Source: Cynocephalus volans
Lineage: Eukaryota; Chordata; Mammalia; Dermoptera; Cynocephalidae
Assembly (NCBI RefSeq): GCF_027409185.1
Contig: NC_084468.1
Location: 99,200,001-99,264,000 of the forward strand
Direction of reading: 5' to 3'
Length of the DNA: 64,000 bases
Part shown: positions 45,050 through 58,890 of the stretch, in pieces
Layout: each line of letters begins with the position of its first letter
How positions within the stretch are numbered: the stretch's first letter is position 1
Translations under genes and position numbers: made by a program
The notes under the pieces: model-generated
What the model was told of the DNA's origin: nothing
Databases searched by the model: none
What the model saw: the letters and a program-made list of their open reading frames with translations, nothing else

Positions 45050-46160
45050 AACTCCTTTCTCTTCCTGACTTCCTCATTTTTGCTAACAGAACCACAATTT
45101 TACCAGTCTCCCAGCTCAAAACCTTGGGTTTCTTCTGCACTCTGCTCTTCCCTCTGTCTCCCATATCCAATATCCATGAATCATTATTTTTCCTTACTAT
45201 TTATGATGATGTTTCCCAGAGGACATCTTCAGCCTCTTCATTATCTCATCTGCTTGCCCTTGGCAACCTCCTTCGCTCCTCTGGCTCTGACCACATGCTG
45301 AACAGTGCCAAACCTCTATTACTGAAATCTTAAATCTTTCCAGGCTCCACATTCATATTTCTAACTGCATTCTAAATATCACCAGTTGTCCTGGCATTTC
45401 AGAACCAGTGTGCCCAACATGAACCTCAGCATCAGTATCACAAAACCTGCTGCTTCTCTTGCATTTCTCATATTAGAGAATGGCATCATAACCTACTTAG
45501 TTGCCCAAACTAAAAGCCTTGATGCCTCCTTTCCTTTCAGTTCCTCATACAGTTGATTACTAGCTCCTCTTCATTCTTCCAGGACTTCCTCAGAGCCATT
45601 TCTTCCTCTCTAGGTTCACTGCCACAACTCTGATTCAGGCTCTCAGAAGTTCCTAACCCTTCCTGCTCCAAGGTCTTCTCCCATCCCAGCTTTCCTACTC
45701 CAGAAGCCTCTCTCTGTAACACAGAGCTGACAGTGCTCCCTGCCCCTTTAAGGTTTTCAGTGCCCCTCCCCCACTGTCTAGAATCCAAAGCCCTACTTCT
45801 TTGTTTTAAAGGTCTTGCTACTCTATTTTTCCATCTGTATCTCCTGATACTTTTTGATCCCTTGGGCTCCCACATAACCTATTCTTTACTCTTCCTCAAC
45901 TAGTCCTGGCTCTTTGATGATCCTGTGCCTTTCCTCCTACTGTTTCTTCTGCCTGGAAATCTCCTTCATTACTCTACTCAAATGTCACCTGCTCTGCATT
46001 TTGTTCCTGAGTGCTCCAGACCTGGCTGTTTTATCTTAGTGTGATCTTACTGCATTATCATAGGACGTTCATGTATATGACCAGGACTTGACCATTTTAT
46101 CCCTTGAACACCTAGTACTGAGTCAATGTCTGCAAATGCACGCATGTATGAATAAATAAA
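45050..46160 (+). mobile_element. Long L2 LINE fossil
   Basis: About 1.1 kb of plus-strand L2. CAACCTCCTTCGCTCCTCTG, CTTCTGCCTGGAAATCTCCT, CTCAAATGTCACCTGCTCTG and CACCTAGTACTGAGTCAATG lead to a tail ending GTATGAATAAATAAATAC. Frames within it (45025-45333 plus, 45875-45537 minus) come from the repeat. Confidence 0.7.
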
Positions 46161-46834
46161 TACATGTATAGACAATACATACAAAACACTGTGTACATTT
46201 TAAAAGACTAGATGAATGTCACTTGTGTAGATAATGATCATGGATGTGACTGGAAAGCAATCTGAATGTGACTGGGCCAAGGCACTCATGGATCTGGGAT
46301 ACTTCAGAGTCAGCAGAATTGACCACAATATATGATTTTGCAGTATTTTAGATGATGGGGTAAGAACAGATTTAATCTGTAAAGGTCTTGCAAAATAAAC
46401 TAGATATTTCCAGTTAGTGTTTAAGCATTATTTCTTTTCAACAGAGCTGAATGCAAAGAAATATCCTAGTTATCTGAGCTTGAGCTTTTCAGGTGTTTAG
46501 ATTTTGGATTAATCAGTTTATTGAAGTGAAACTACTTGATGATAAAGCCTATTCAGGAGTCTAGCAGCCTACACTCAAACTTGGACTAGAAAATGAACTG
46601 AATTTAGACTGTGAATTTATCTTTACTGGGATGTCTGGAGTGTCACATGTTGAAATCTTTTAGTAACCTGTGATTAAAGATTGCTTACTCAGTGATCAAA
46701 AGTTTCACAATTAAAATTGCTGTTTAGCTGTTTTTGGGTATATCATCCTAGCAATTCTGCTCATCTACTTTTTCTCCATATGTATAATTCTATTTAGCTT
46801 CTTCTTTCTACATTTCTCAGAGATGGATACCTGG

Positions 46835-46930
46835 CTACCGGGGACTTGAAGGACAAGGAGGTTAAGTGACTTGCTCAAGTCATCTACCAAATTTGGAAGC
46901 TGTGCCAGGGTTGGAGCTTTATTTGGCTGA
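46835..46930 (-). mobile_element. MIR SINE fragment
   Basis: GACAAGGAGGTTAAGTGACT then TGCTCAAGTCA and GTGCCAGGGTTGGAGCT match antisense MIR. Confidence 0.55.
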
Positions 46931-49900
46931 AGTTCCATCTGCTATTTAATTCACTGATCTATGTTCCTTTCCAGCCCACAGTGCCTAATTCAATATTTTG
47001 AAATCATAAACTTAAATGAACCACCTAAATGCTTTTGAGCTTACTCTGGCAAGGTGACGGACTACTTAATTGCTGGGTCAGGGTTGCAATTAATTATTAC
47101 AACAGTTTCACACAACTGGGTGCCCCATGGTTTTATTGTATTTTTTAATGCTACCATTAACAAAAATAACCCTTGGTAATAGTTATTATCTTAGGCAAAT
47201 ATATAAATTAGAATCGTTTTCATGCTCTTGGTAGTTTTATAGAAAAAGGTGCCTATCAACTCAGCTATGTTTGGCATCCCCTGTACAATTGACAGCTTAT
47301 TTCTTAGTGATTTTATTTTTACTACACTAGTGTAATGTATTATCTAATGTTGGGAGAGTAATTTCCATTATTTTGGCTTTTAAAATCAAACCTATCAAAT
47401 ATTCTAAAGTTGATTGGTTAAATAATCTATAATATTTTACTCAAATATGAGTGTAAGACCTGGCAAATATCACATTTCTATTCAAGAATGCTTTCAAGAA
47501 CTTACTGTAAATCTCATTTATCCAGAAGTCACCTGTTCAATAGCATCAACTAGGTAGCCCTTTAATCACTAGAAGCTCTCAAGATTACAAAAAAAATTAA
47601 AATACTCAAAACATCTTTGCACTTTGCTCCATAATGCAGAGCAGCTTCGAAGTATAAAATGTTATTTAATTGGCAAACAAGTACCATTATTCTTAGCCCT
47701 GTTAAATTGCTATGGCCTAACAATAAATGACTAAGAAATATTTAAGAACAGAAAGATCTAGCATTGGGATCATTTAGTATAAGTGTAAATAGGTTTAGAT
47801 TTTTAAAAAGTTTGCAAGGATATCACTGTTACAGCAAAATATGGTCATGTTATTCCTAAAATTACCTTTGACCTTAAAATAAAATAAAACATTTACTATT
47901 TTTTTAAAACTAAGGAATATGTAAAATATTTATAAAGATTTTCATAGAAAAAATGACTTAAATAAATGTTTTAGAGTCTAAAAAAACCATGTATGTTTAC
48001 ATAGAACATTTGCTTATATGAAAGAATTCAGCCCAGCCACTTTAGAGCAATTGGGTAACTGTGGTGCCACCCCAGCTAACTTGCAGAAGCTAGAAATAGC
48101 ATGGCATTGTGAATACCATTGAATATTTAAGTGTTAAAGATGTTCCATGAATCAGATAGGTGTGGTACCACTTCCAGTTAAGAGGTGATGACGTGGAAGA
48201 ACAAGATTTTAAGAAACTCACATCATCTGCTTGAATGTAAGATTATAAATTGTAGTCTCCTGGCATTCAAGTTATATACCTTTATGATAAAAGACTTCTA
48301 AGCATTCTTAAGGGGCATCTCCTTCCACATTAGAACTAAGGTGATGGTCGAAGTTATTTTCTCAAAAGAAAAATATCAGATTTAGAAAAGAGACAATAAA
48401 ACATAGGATTTTAAAATATTTGGAAAGTTTTTTTTGTTGTTATTAAGGTAATCCAGCTTTCCCCAAATCTTGGTACTATAATGCTTCAGACTACTCCTTC
48501 CAATAAATTTTACGTTTTAGTCAAAACAGGGCATTCACCTTTCAGGTCAAAAGTTCATGTCAAAGTGTTAATGCCCCATCTTTAGGTATTAATAGCCAGA
48601 GTATAAAATATTGAGAATGGTTAAAATCATGTGCAACCATGATAGTTAGGTTTTAATTTTTTCAATGATTTCTAGAGCTGTTGTTTAGCCTATAAGTAAT
48701 TTAGTTTCCTTTTAATAATGATTCCATTCCTTTATGAAAAGTATAAAATTTGGATTTAGTAAAAAATATAACTCAGTATATTCTTAGGTAAGTTCATGTA
48801 CAGCCACACTTTCCTGAATAATTCAATTGGTAGACTGTAAGTTCTCCCTTAGATTAAGAATGTGGGGAGAGCTAAAGACTATGTCCTCTATGCTACATGA
48901 ACATCATATCCCTTTTTTAGTTTGGGGGGAAAAAAAAAGAAAAAATCAAACCAAACCAAAAACATTCACAATATTAATTGAAGTGTGATGTCCTTGCATT
49001 TGTTTTCTGAGAAAGAACTAAGCTTACTATTGTGAGAGTACTCAAACATGTTATTCTGCCTCCACATTTAATGAATTCCATGTAATATTTTTAAAGGTCT
49101 CTTTCCCCTTGTCTCCAGGTTAGCACGGGCTCTTGGCCATATTTCAATGTTTTTCACCAGTGTTGCCTCAATAGGTTGAAGCTAAGCAGTTTTAACACTA
49201 ATATTGTATAAATATTTCAACAAGAATGTCATTTCACTTTTTTCTAAGTGTTAAGTACTTCTACATATCCCATTTTGATCCATTCTTTACAAGACACTGA
49301 CAACATAACACAGCAGATCTTACTACTACCCAGGAATATGCAGCAGCGTCTCCTGTCATTGTATTCCCATATTTTCTAGCTAATTCTTATCTTCAGAAGC
49401 TGCAGAAATAGTAGCTTGTGCTTTCATTACAAAGTCTATCATTATCCAATCCATAGCTTCTAGAATCACTGAAAGAGAATCTGCAAGGGCAAATCAGGTC
49501 TAGTGAAGTGGGAAGTAGAAAGGTCAATTCACAAAACATATGATAGAAGCCAGTCTCCCTGCATGCATCATTTAAAAGTACTAGAGCATCTATAATCAAT
49601 AGCAAGTGGGGAACTAGTGAAAAAAGTTTATAAGACAAATAAAATATTGTCTTTTTAATTTGGAAAATTATGGAAAAATGATAGATCTTCTTAATAAGTC
49701 AATAATATAACACATTTGTCTATGGCATTGTAGACCCAAAGGCCAGGACTCAATGTAATCTTTGTGCCTATACCCTCAGTTTTGAGGATTATTGTAGCCT
49801 TCTGAGAGGTCAGCCCATTGGATAGAAAAGGCATAGAAGCAATCAGTCTGGATAAATTTACAATGGTCTGTCACAACGTGCAAGACTAGCTTAGGTTTGG

Positions 49901-51984
49901 AGGAAAATTATTTATACCTCCTGTTTTCACCACACACATACATTCACAAAGTGATGTGAATTCCTGTAATTCTTCCAATGTCCCATGCATTTGACAGACT
50001 GCAGTGATAAGACTTTTAGGACCAAGAGCTACTTCTGTGATTAGTTGCTACATTTTTCAAAGCTTAATTTGGAAATGTGAAAATATACTATCAACTAGAG
50101 GTTCCAAAAATGAGTCATAGCAGCAAATGCTTTTTAGTAAAGTGATACTTCACTTTGGCACTATATAATCAGTTTAGCTCTGAGATGTTCTAACAATATA
50201 TTACTCTTACTGTCATTTACTCTAACATGTATTATAAATCTAAAATACCATAAATGATCAAATTATTATAAAATGTAACTTATAGTAGATACAATTTGTG
50301 AGTATGGGTGTATTGTTTTTTCCTTTATTTGTTGAATTCAAAAGATGAACATTCATCAAAGACAACATTCAAATTATTTGATGAGTAATTAACATTTCAC
50401 ACTTAGAAAAGTAATGTCTACATTATGTTAACTGAGATCTTCCATAGAAAATAACTTTGAGATAACATGGAGATATTGACTTGGAAGTCCCAGGCAGGAA
50501 GACAACTGGGAATGCCTACAAAGGTTACCTCCAGCACTTGCACAGGCAGATTTCCACCACACTCTACCAATGTGAAGTGAGGTCTGATTTGAATAACCCT
50601 AATGAGAAAATTCCTCAAGAACTCATAAAACTGCTCATGTTAGAAAACTCTAATACAAATTCTAAGGATAGTAACTCAGGTACAAATGTTTACACACTTA
50701 TCCCAAACAAATGTTTTGGTTTGTTTGTTTTATCCTCAGTAAAAGATAAGCACCACATTTTATTTTTATTAACTCTTCATATATTTAAACGGCATTATTA
50801 AGTTCCTTCTTAGGCTTCTCTTCTCTTGTAAACGTTATGAATGAAGAGCTTTTATTTCTTGAACAGATTTAAAATACATAATTTCATATGATCACACTGT
50901 TTCCACATCGGTCAAATACCTCTAAAAAATCATGATAGTCTCTTTGAAGCAAGCTTTATTTTCTGTTATTATGGACAACCTTTTCAGAGGTATTTCTCCA
51001 CTATTCAGGAATATTTTTATATTTTTGTCCAGTTTAACTTTGTATAATGTGATACAATATTTGATTAGAATACTGTAATTCTGCATAAAGTGGGCTAGGT
51101 ATAGTGTAAAATTATTCTATTTGAGATATACACCACCCCAACATGTTATTTTCCCAAACTGAAAAAGTTTCGTAGTTCAAATTGTACACAAATTGTATTT
51201 TGGAGAAGAATTTCTTTCTTTTTAAATTTAAAAACACATAATGGTGATCGGTTTTTGTCTATTACCCCAACATTTTGTAAAATCCAAAATTCTCTCCTTC
51301 ACTGTCTTTTGCTAGATAGACATAATATAAATAACCACATGCAGTGATATTAATAAAGAAAACAATGTTCCTCTATTTATCATTTCAAAAACAAACAAAT
51401 AATATGTCTTTTACACTTAATCTGTTAACTTCTATCAAGATGGTTAGTGCCCCTTTGAGGAAATACTGAACTAGGTAATCACAATCTCTAAAACGGACAT
51501 TATATGTTATGGTTCTTGAGACATTTTGCTTGAGAAGTGTTTAAATAACTTTGCATAGGTATGCTCCTTTTAAAATTTCTATTTTACATGTGGGTAAAAT
51601 AGTCAGTCCACAAATTTTTCTTTTACTCTCAACAATTATAATCAAGACACAACTAGTTTTTGAAAACACTTGAAGATATCCAGAGATAAAAGGAAGACTT
51701 TGAGTCATTACTTAAAATATGTTATGTTTAATTGAATAAAACAAAATATCTCTCTTAACTCAAGATTTTGAATTTAAACAAAATTAACAATATAAAAACC
51801 TAACGATTAATTCATAAATTTATCAATTGTCCATTATATGACACTATGGAGGCAAAAATCAGTGAATTAAAATAATTTGTTTAAAAGTCATTGTGAGTTA
51901 AACAAATGCTGTCACCTTAATAAAAACTTTAAAAAATATATTAACTTCCACTTTAAAGCAAAAATGAACCTGTTTTCTGTACTT

Positions 51985-52797
51985 AGGTGCAGAGGGTTAA
52001 AAATCTTGAATTTTTGTTTGACTTTTGGACAGGGCTCTTGAGCTAAAAAACTTATGGGACAAAAGCCCACACCTAGTGGGGCAAAAAGCCTATCTAATCA
52101 AGTATATGTTGATTCTCAGTTGATTTTTAGATAGGGTTTTTAGGTAATGCATGTATGGGACAAAAGTACTCAGTTAAGGGACAGAAAGTCCACAGCCAGC
52201 AAGCAACGGCCTATCTAATCAATTCTAATCACTGTTTAGGGATGGGATTATGTACTTTGATTATTTAACATACTGATTGTTGTTAAAAGATGTTGAAAGA
52301 ACTGTTGTAGGGAAAAAATGTGAAAAAATGTTTGCTAAGGGCAAGCTGTTTATTGATGGAAACTTTAGAGACAATTATACTTAGATTTAATTGTAAGAAT
52401 GCAACTCTTGCTTAAATCACTTAAGGAGAGGTTATATTTTGGATTAGGTAATGATCGAAGTTTGATCAACTTAAGCTTTTAACAAACTGTACTTTGGAAT
52501 GTCACATTGTTAATTTAAATGATGTTACTACTTGCCATTGTTTTAGCTATTCTTAGCCATATATAACTTTTGTCACATTGCCAATGTCTTTGTGTCCTTT
52601 TGAAATGACTGAATCAACTCATTTTTCTTGTGAAAATTCCTTGTCTTTACAATAAAAAACAGAAGCTGACTTTGAATCGGGGCTGTACCCAGTTTCTCCT
52701 TCTAACAGAGGAGTTGCTGAGGTGCATTCCCTTCGGGCTTCTCATTGCATTCATGTTGCTTTGAGTAATTCTTTTTTGTGTTTCTGTTACACAGCAA
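51985..52797 (+). mobile_element. Probable LTR with duplicated ~100-bp block
   Basis: The right part has LTR-like signals: CATATATAAC at about 52559, a polyadenylation signal ACAATAAAAAAC at about 52650, then a GT- and CT-rich end up to TTCTGTTACA. The left part has two related blocks of about 100 bp (about 52020-52100 and 52121-52222). Each contains GGGACAAAAG and ends CCTATCTAATCAA. Repeated U3-like blocks before a TATA-like site are typical of retroviral LTRs. I cannot name the family, and no target duplication or internal region was found. Confidence 0.4.
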
Positions 52798-53039
52798 GAA
52801 ATGTAACACTTGGGCAGTTTCCATGTTTATTTATGTATGTAGGTTGGTTGGCTGTGGGTCATAACATTTATGGATATTTACCCACTTATCTAAAATAAAT
52901 GGTTGAGAAAATAGAAACAATAATGCTAAAAATAAAGGAAAACACAGATCCCTTTGGATTTATATACTCTTTTAATAGTAAACCTCTCTGCTTCTGTCAT
53001 CTACCCATAGGAAAGAGTGGCCAGGAGTTCCATAATTTT

Positions 53040-53310
53040 ACTGAATGAATATCATGGGCTAGGCATTATACCAGGCATTTTATAAACAATATTGCTATTC
53101 AACATGACCATGCACCATTACTGTTACTATTGTCAGGTTTAGCCATTTGAAATTACCACTTTTGTAGGTTAAAAAATGGTTGGGTATGATATATTATTAC
53201 CCCCATTGCACATATGACTCAGAGCATATGAGCATATGAGGTTTACATGAACAGTCAGCTTGCACAGCCGATAACGTTTTGGGCTGGGATTCAAACCTTG
53301 TATGTTTAAC
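53040..53310 (-). mobile_element. MIRb SINE fossil
   Basis: The plus strand shows antisense MIR order: GAATATCATGGGCTAGGCAT, ACCAGGCATTTTATAAAC, TTATTACCCCCATTGCACAT and GGCTGGGATTCAAACC. An insertion of about 60 bases, or divergence, widens the middle. Confidence 0.6.
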
Positions 53311-53359
53311 ACCAAAGCACATGCTCCATACAAACAGAAAAAAATTTCCTGCAACTTAC

Positions 53360-53727
53360 TGTTATGGTTTGAATGTATGTGTCTCTCCCAAACTTATATG
53401 TTGGAACATAACCCCCAAGATGATGGTGGGGGTGGAACTCTTGACAGGTTATTAGGCTATAAGGGCTCTGCTCTCACAAATGGGATTGGTGCCCTTATAA
53501 AATTTCTTGAGTGAGCTAGCTAGCCCCTTCCATCCCTTCCAGCATGTGAGGACACCGCAAGAGGTGCCATCTTGAAAGCAGAGAGAAAGCCCTCACCGGA
53601 CACCAAATCTGTGGGCACATTGATTTTGGACTTCTCAGCCTCCAGAACAGTGAGGAATAAATTTCCATTATTTATAAATTATGCAGTCTAAGATATTTTC
53701 TTATAGCAGCAGGAATGAACCAAGATA
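53360..53727 (+). mobile_element. Solo LTR, ERVL-MaLR, TSD CTTAC
   Basis: Starts TGTTATGGTTTGAATGTATG and has ATTGGTGCCCTTATAAAATT, TGGACTTCTCAGCCTCCAGA and ACAGTGAGGAATAAATTTCC, where AATAAA is its polyadenylation signal. It ends near GGAATGAACCAAGATA. CTTAC flanks both ends (53355-53359 and 53728-53732). 368 bp, antisense to CAMK2D. The frame at 53302-53514 is chance. Confidence 0.88.
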
Positions 53728-53909
53728 CTTACTCTTTATACTTGCATTTCCTGTGTTTTTAGCTCCTAAATTATGAGGAAGGGGAATCATGTGGACAAAA
53801 ACCTATGCAGATAAACAGTTGTGATAACAGCTTTTCACAGCTTCTAGAGAATTCTGGTCATTTTAATGGCTGCTAAGGCATGGGACGGTTGGCATCCATT
53901 ATGCTTCCT

Positions 53910-54480
53910 TCTTCTATAGGTTAAATACTTATTATTCCTACTACTACCTGACACTGTTCTAGACATTGTACATATAGCTGTGAACAAAAACATAAAAATT
54001 TCTGCCCTGAGGAAACTTACATTCCAATAGGGGGAAGAGAGACAGTACACAAACAAGCAAAATAAATATTTTAGATAATGACAAATACTAGGAGAAAAGG
54101 AAAATAGAGAAGAATGGGAAGCACTGAATTTTGGGAGAATGCAATTTAATAGGATTATCAAGGAAGATCTCACTGAGAGGGTAACATCTGGTCAGAGACT
54201 AAAAAAGAGAAGAGGCAGGAAGCCATGTAGAAATCTGTATCAGGACATACCAGGCAGAGAATAACAAGTGCAGAAATCCTGGGGCAGGAACCTGCTTGAT
54301 ACATTTCAGGGACAGTGTTCCTGAGGTACATGTAATAGCAGGTGAGGACAGATGGTAAGGGGAAGCATGTCAGGAGGGGGGCCCTGATCATGGGGGCCCT
54401 TTTAATGGACTCTGATGTCTTTGACAGCCACTGGAGAATACAGAGCAAAAGCAGTACACGATCTTATATATTTTTAAAGT
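53910..54480 (-). mobile_element. L2 LINE fossil
   Basis: ACACTGTTCTAGACATTGTA, GAGGAAACTTACATTCCAAT, AAGGAAGATCTCACTGAGAG, then ACATACCAGGCAGAGAATAA and ATGGACTCTGATGTC follow antisense L2. The two minus-strand frames at 54448-54170 and 54173-53844 lie in it. They are not accepted as genes. Confidence 0.7.
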
Positions 54481-56081
54481 GTCGAGTGTAGACAGACAAT
54501 AAGCAGATAATACAGAAGCAGGTCAACTGGCTATGTCAATAATATAGCAAAAGATATTGGCATCTTGGACCAGAGTCATGGCAGTAGTCAACTCCCCCCA
54601 AAAAACAAACGTGTATTTTGAAGGAGGAACCAGTAGGATTTGCTGATAGAGTGGATGTGGGGTATAAGCAAAACTGAAGAGACAAAGAAAGTGCTAAGCT
54701 AATGACCCAGGAGTATTAAAGGAATATAACATAGTCATGTCAAACTCAGTTTTCATAGACGCATTTGAACACAAACATATGAAAAACAGGTTGAGACATA
54801 ATACACAGGATTAATACAATTAAATCAAAATATTGCAGATTGGAATGATTATGTTAGAGAGCTGAGGAGGAATTAAAAGAGAATGTTCTTCAAAGGTGTC
54901 AGGATGCATTGACACTTTAAAAATATAATTTAATCTATCACTTAAATAGCATGAAACAGTTTTATAGAGAGTTTTTGTATTTGTTTTTAAAGAAAACACA
55001 ACTGAATAGTTTAGGAATGTTCAAATCTCAGTACAGTTTTTAAATTTTCTGTTCTAATCTAAAGAGATCAAATCAACCATTCAAAGGTATTTGCATATTG
55101 TGAAGAGCCTCCTCTGGGTACTGAAGTTCCCACATATGTCTATTCAGTGCGATAACATGGCTCTAGGAGAGAAATTAATTTTACCATGGTAAAAAAAAAT
55201 AAAATAAATCACAGCAATCCCAATAACTAAATCAGTTCTTTTGTATCAATCATGATGCTTATTTTCATATGATGTATTGACATATTCTACTCAATAACAT
55301 TGGCCAAGGGAAAAATGTTACTCTATTACATATCAAAAGAAATAAAGAATGGACAACCTAATTCATTAAGTTTTAAGGACAAAACATTTTATTCATGTGC
55401 CCTGGAAAAAACTTTCTTTAATATAGAATGAAATTTTAATGAAAAAATAGCCCTTCACTAGGGAAATGCACCAGCAGATCTAATTGTATTAAAGAGGATA
55501 CTGTAAGACTAAGAACTCTCTGAGGAAAAATCTAGCCTTTTTAGATTCAGTCTATTCTACCATATCCAGCACATAGTGGGTGTTCAATATTTAAAAAAAA
55601 AAAAAGAATTCAAATATTTCAAATGGAGGTTTCTTTGTTAAAAATTATATATGTTACATGCATCAAAAACTTTGTTTCTTATTTGTTCACATATGTCTAT
55701 AGTTATATCCTTATATTTTTTAATGAACATATTGTTCCTTGTTTTAGCATTACTTGGATACTAGCCAGAAACAAAGAGCTGGAAAAAAGAAGACAGCCCA
55801 TGTTGCAACTGTTAGAAGAAAAAATTCACTTTTGTCTCAGAGTGCATCAGTTTTGGAAATAAGAGAAAAATAAAAACGATTCAAGGAAGTTATACTGTTA
55901 GTGAACCAAAGGTCTAATATTAGGCTGGGTCCTTCAAGGTTATGCAGCTACAGGAAACAAGCCTTAAAAGGAAAACCATAGAAGGTCAAAACCAGAAAAA
56001 GTAATACATCAGGGGAACTTATGTGGAAGGTAAAAACAAATATTCTGCTTTTTACTTAAATAAAAAAGGGAAATCTATGAG

Positions 56082-56518
56082 TATATTAGTCTGTTTCTGT
56101 TGCTTTTAATTGAATACCTAAAACTCAGTAATTTATAAAGAAGTAGAATTTATTTCTTACAGTTGCAGAGGCTGGGAAGTCCACAGTCTAGGGGAACAGC
56201 TGGTGAGGGCCTTGTTAGTGGTGGCTCTACAGCAACACAGAGTATCACACGGCCAGCATGGCAGGAGCAAGAGACAGATAACCTGATCATTTGCTCTCCT
56301 TATAAAGCCATCAGAACCATGTGCATTACCACACATCAAACCATCAACTTACTACTGCATGAATAGATTAATCCATTCAAATAGGGCACAGTCCTCACAA
56401 TCTAACCACCTCTTAAAGGCCTCACCTTTCAATTACCATAATAGGATCCCCCACCTCAACACTGTTACAGTGGGGATTAAGCCACAAACCTTCAGGGGAC
56501 ACAATTCAATTGATAGCA
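56082..56518 (-). mobile_element. Solo LTR, ERVL-MaLR, TSD ATGAG
   Basis: The plus strand starts TATATTAGTCTGTTTCTGTT, includes GTAATTTATAAAGAAGTAGA, CCATAATAGGATCCCCCACC and GGGGACACAATTCAATTGAT, and ends AGCA. Perfect ATGAG pentamers flank it (56077-56081 and 56519-56523). 437 bp. Same lineage as 6304-6722. Confidence 0.88.
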
Positions 56519-57589
56519 ATGAGAAATTCTGTTTTTCTTTTAAACAATAATTGGCTTAGTTAGGTCAAGTAAGTAGAATCACTTTATTAATATTTTATTA
56601 AGAATCTGAATTTTGTGTTAGGAAAGTTACTGAGAGACTCATGATGTCTGTAGGGCATTTTGAAACAAAGAATTCTGTTACATGCTTGTCAAAACTTATT
56701 CTTTTTACTGGAAAAGGTCAGAACTGTCCCTATATACCCATTCTATCCAAGTCTCCTTCCTTGCCCACTCCAATCCAGGGTCCTGGTTCTAATGTGATGT
56801 TCACAAGACCCATCCCCTTCCACCCACTCAGGGATTTTGTAACCTGACATCTGATTTCTAATGAGCAATTTACATTGCTTTCTTCATTTCTCTTATAGAC
56901 TACTGCACCAGGAATAGCTTTAAATTTTCTCTATCTCCCTCTAAAAATAAAAGTCTACATCACTAATGCCTGGCAAAGTGCTTGATCTTTGAAAAAAAGG
57001 CCAGTAGGGCTGGTGTGAGTCCAGATCTGTGCTTGGCATACAGCTCCTCTTTGTTATATTTTTTGATCTTACAAGTTTGCTGTAAAGATGAAATGAGATT
57101 AAAAAAAACCCTAAAACCTGTTTTTAATGGCAAAATGTTTTATAGATACAATGATACAACACTTCACATATACAGGTGCAAGGCACAAGTCAATAGAATT
57201 AACTCCACAGAACTGACGGATAACATGCTGTTATCCATCAAGTCAAGACATTCTTTGGTAGCCTTAGAGTTAAACCTTTACAAGTAGCATGACTTTAAGT
57301 TTCTTCGGGGGCTCTTTACAAAAGAAAAGCTAATACCCTTAATTATGGTTTGTCTTTTCCTCATTATTTAGGGCTTCACACCTGATCCCAGGAGTAAAAG
57401 ATGCTACCTGGAGATGCAAGATTAAATTGTGCTACCTCCTTTGGAAGTCTTCATGTTTGTTAGAAAACATCCCAGACTGCCAGTAACCTTTCTAGAATAC
57501 TTTTACATGTTATTAGATGTATAGGATCTAGTATTGGAGTATGTGTTGGCTGAGGGATTCTAGAAATTCTAGAGGGATTCTGAACAAGT

Positions 57590-57760
57590 GGTTCAGTGCA
57601 GTGGCTGAAAGTGTGATTCCAGTTCCTGTTAAACCACTCACTGGCTATATGACTTAGCCTAAGTTTAAGATTGTTCTTTTGAAAGCCTGGGTTAATAAGA
57701 CCTACTTAATGGGTGGAGTTTTTATCAAGATAATGTAAGGTGAAAATCTTTTAATGCTCT
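57590..57760 (+). mobile_element. MIR SINE fossil
   Basis: GTGGCTGAAAGTGTGATTCC, CCACTCACTGGCTATATGAC and TTAGCCTAAGTTTAAG match MIR (tRNA part then CORE). Confidence 0.6.
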
Positions 57761-57834
57761 GTGACCATTTTTATCACAAGGGTGAGTCTTTGGTAGAAAC
57801 TAAAAACCTGGTTTATTATTGATTTCTCCCCACT

Positions 57835-57965
57835 AAAATGTAACTTCCATGAAAGGTGAAATCCTATCTATATTCTTGCCTCTGAATATCCAGTACCTTT
57901 AAAACAGGGCTTGACTACCAATAATCCCTTGATCAATATGTGTTGAGAGTAACTGACTGAATAAA
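57835..57965 (+). mobile_element. L2 LINE 3' end
   Basis: AAAATGTAACTTCCATGAAA, CCAGTACCTTTAAAACAGGG and GTAACTGACTGAATAAATG match the conserved L2 3' end. Confidence 0.65.
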
Positions 57966-58079
57966 TGTGAAAAAGAATAGCAAATGTCTTCATTCTTATT
58001 TGTACTTTATCATTACCCTATAAATATTATGCAGACTCACTCAACCTAAAACAAAAATAAAACAAAGCTCAACCCTCGC

Positions 58080-58675
58080 TTGACCATGTATCTCCTACTA
58101 CACATAGTTTTAATAGAGGTCTTACCATCTTCAAGTGCATATGCTACAGAGCTTCCAGCATGTTGTACCTATGGAAATCTGACCACATCACTCCCTTGCT
58201 TAAAACCTTCTGATATTCCTCAGTTGCTTAGCACATTATCATAAAGAATCATCTCAGCCTGTGATCTTTCATCTATTAGATCAACTCAAGCACCTTAGTA
58301 TGGCTCAATGCTCCCCATGACTATCATGTTCCCTCCTCTCGAGCCTTGTCTGTACTTGTATTTCTCTCTCAGTAACAGCCCGATCTGCCTGCACACACTT
58401 TGCTTCTGTGCCTTCTATCTGGAATGTGGTTCTCCACCAGGTTAATAGTTCCTTATCCTTTAAAACTTAAGTTCAAGAGTCACATCTTTGAGGGGTCCGT
58501 CCAGGATGACTCCCAGTCTGAATTAGTGCTCTGCTGCTGTGTTCATGTTCTCACAACACTAAGAGGCACTGACTGTAAGAGTGTATGACCAGCAGCTTGT
58601 GAGAACCTTGAGCATGGCAATCCCATGGCATTCATCTTAGTATTCCCAGTGACTAACGCAGGATCTGGAACCCGA
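58080..58675 (+). mobile_element. L2 LINE fossil
   Basis: CTGACCACATCACTCCCTTG, CTTAAAACCTTCTGATATTC, CTATCTGGAATGTGGTTCTC and TGAGAACCTTGAGCATGGCA follow plus-strand L2 in order. The 62-codon frame at 58400-58588 is a repeat remnant. Confidence 0.75.
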
Positions 58676-58679
58676 TAAT

Positions 58680-58890
58680 AGTAAAAACTGCTAACACTTA
58701 TCAAAATGTTTCCATGTGCTCAACACTGTGAAAAGCACTTTAGATATGTTGTCTCTTTTCATTCTCAACATTTGAAAGTTGTACATAATGCTATCATCTC
58801 CATTTTACAGATGGAGAAATTGAGGTTCAGGAAGTTTAAATTGTTCTGCTAAGCTCTCACAGTAGGCGATGGAGTCACGATTAAAACTGG
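58680..58890 (-). mobile_element. MIRb SINE fossil
   Basis: CTGCTAACACTTATC, CATGTGCTCAACACTGTG, CATCTCCATTTTACAGATGG and AGAAATTGAGGTTCAGGAAG give the antisense MIRb order, one of the better preserved copies in the window. Confidence 0.75.

Noticed and set aside
45537..45875. 112-codon minus-strand open frame with many charged residues
   Set aside because: It is the antisense of a plus-strand L2 fossil; no independent evidence of a gene.
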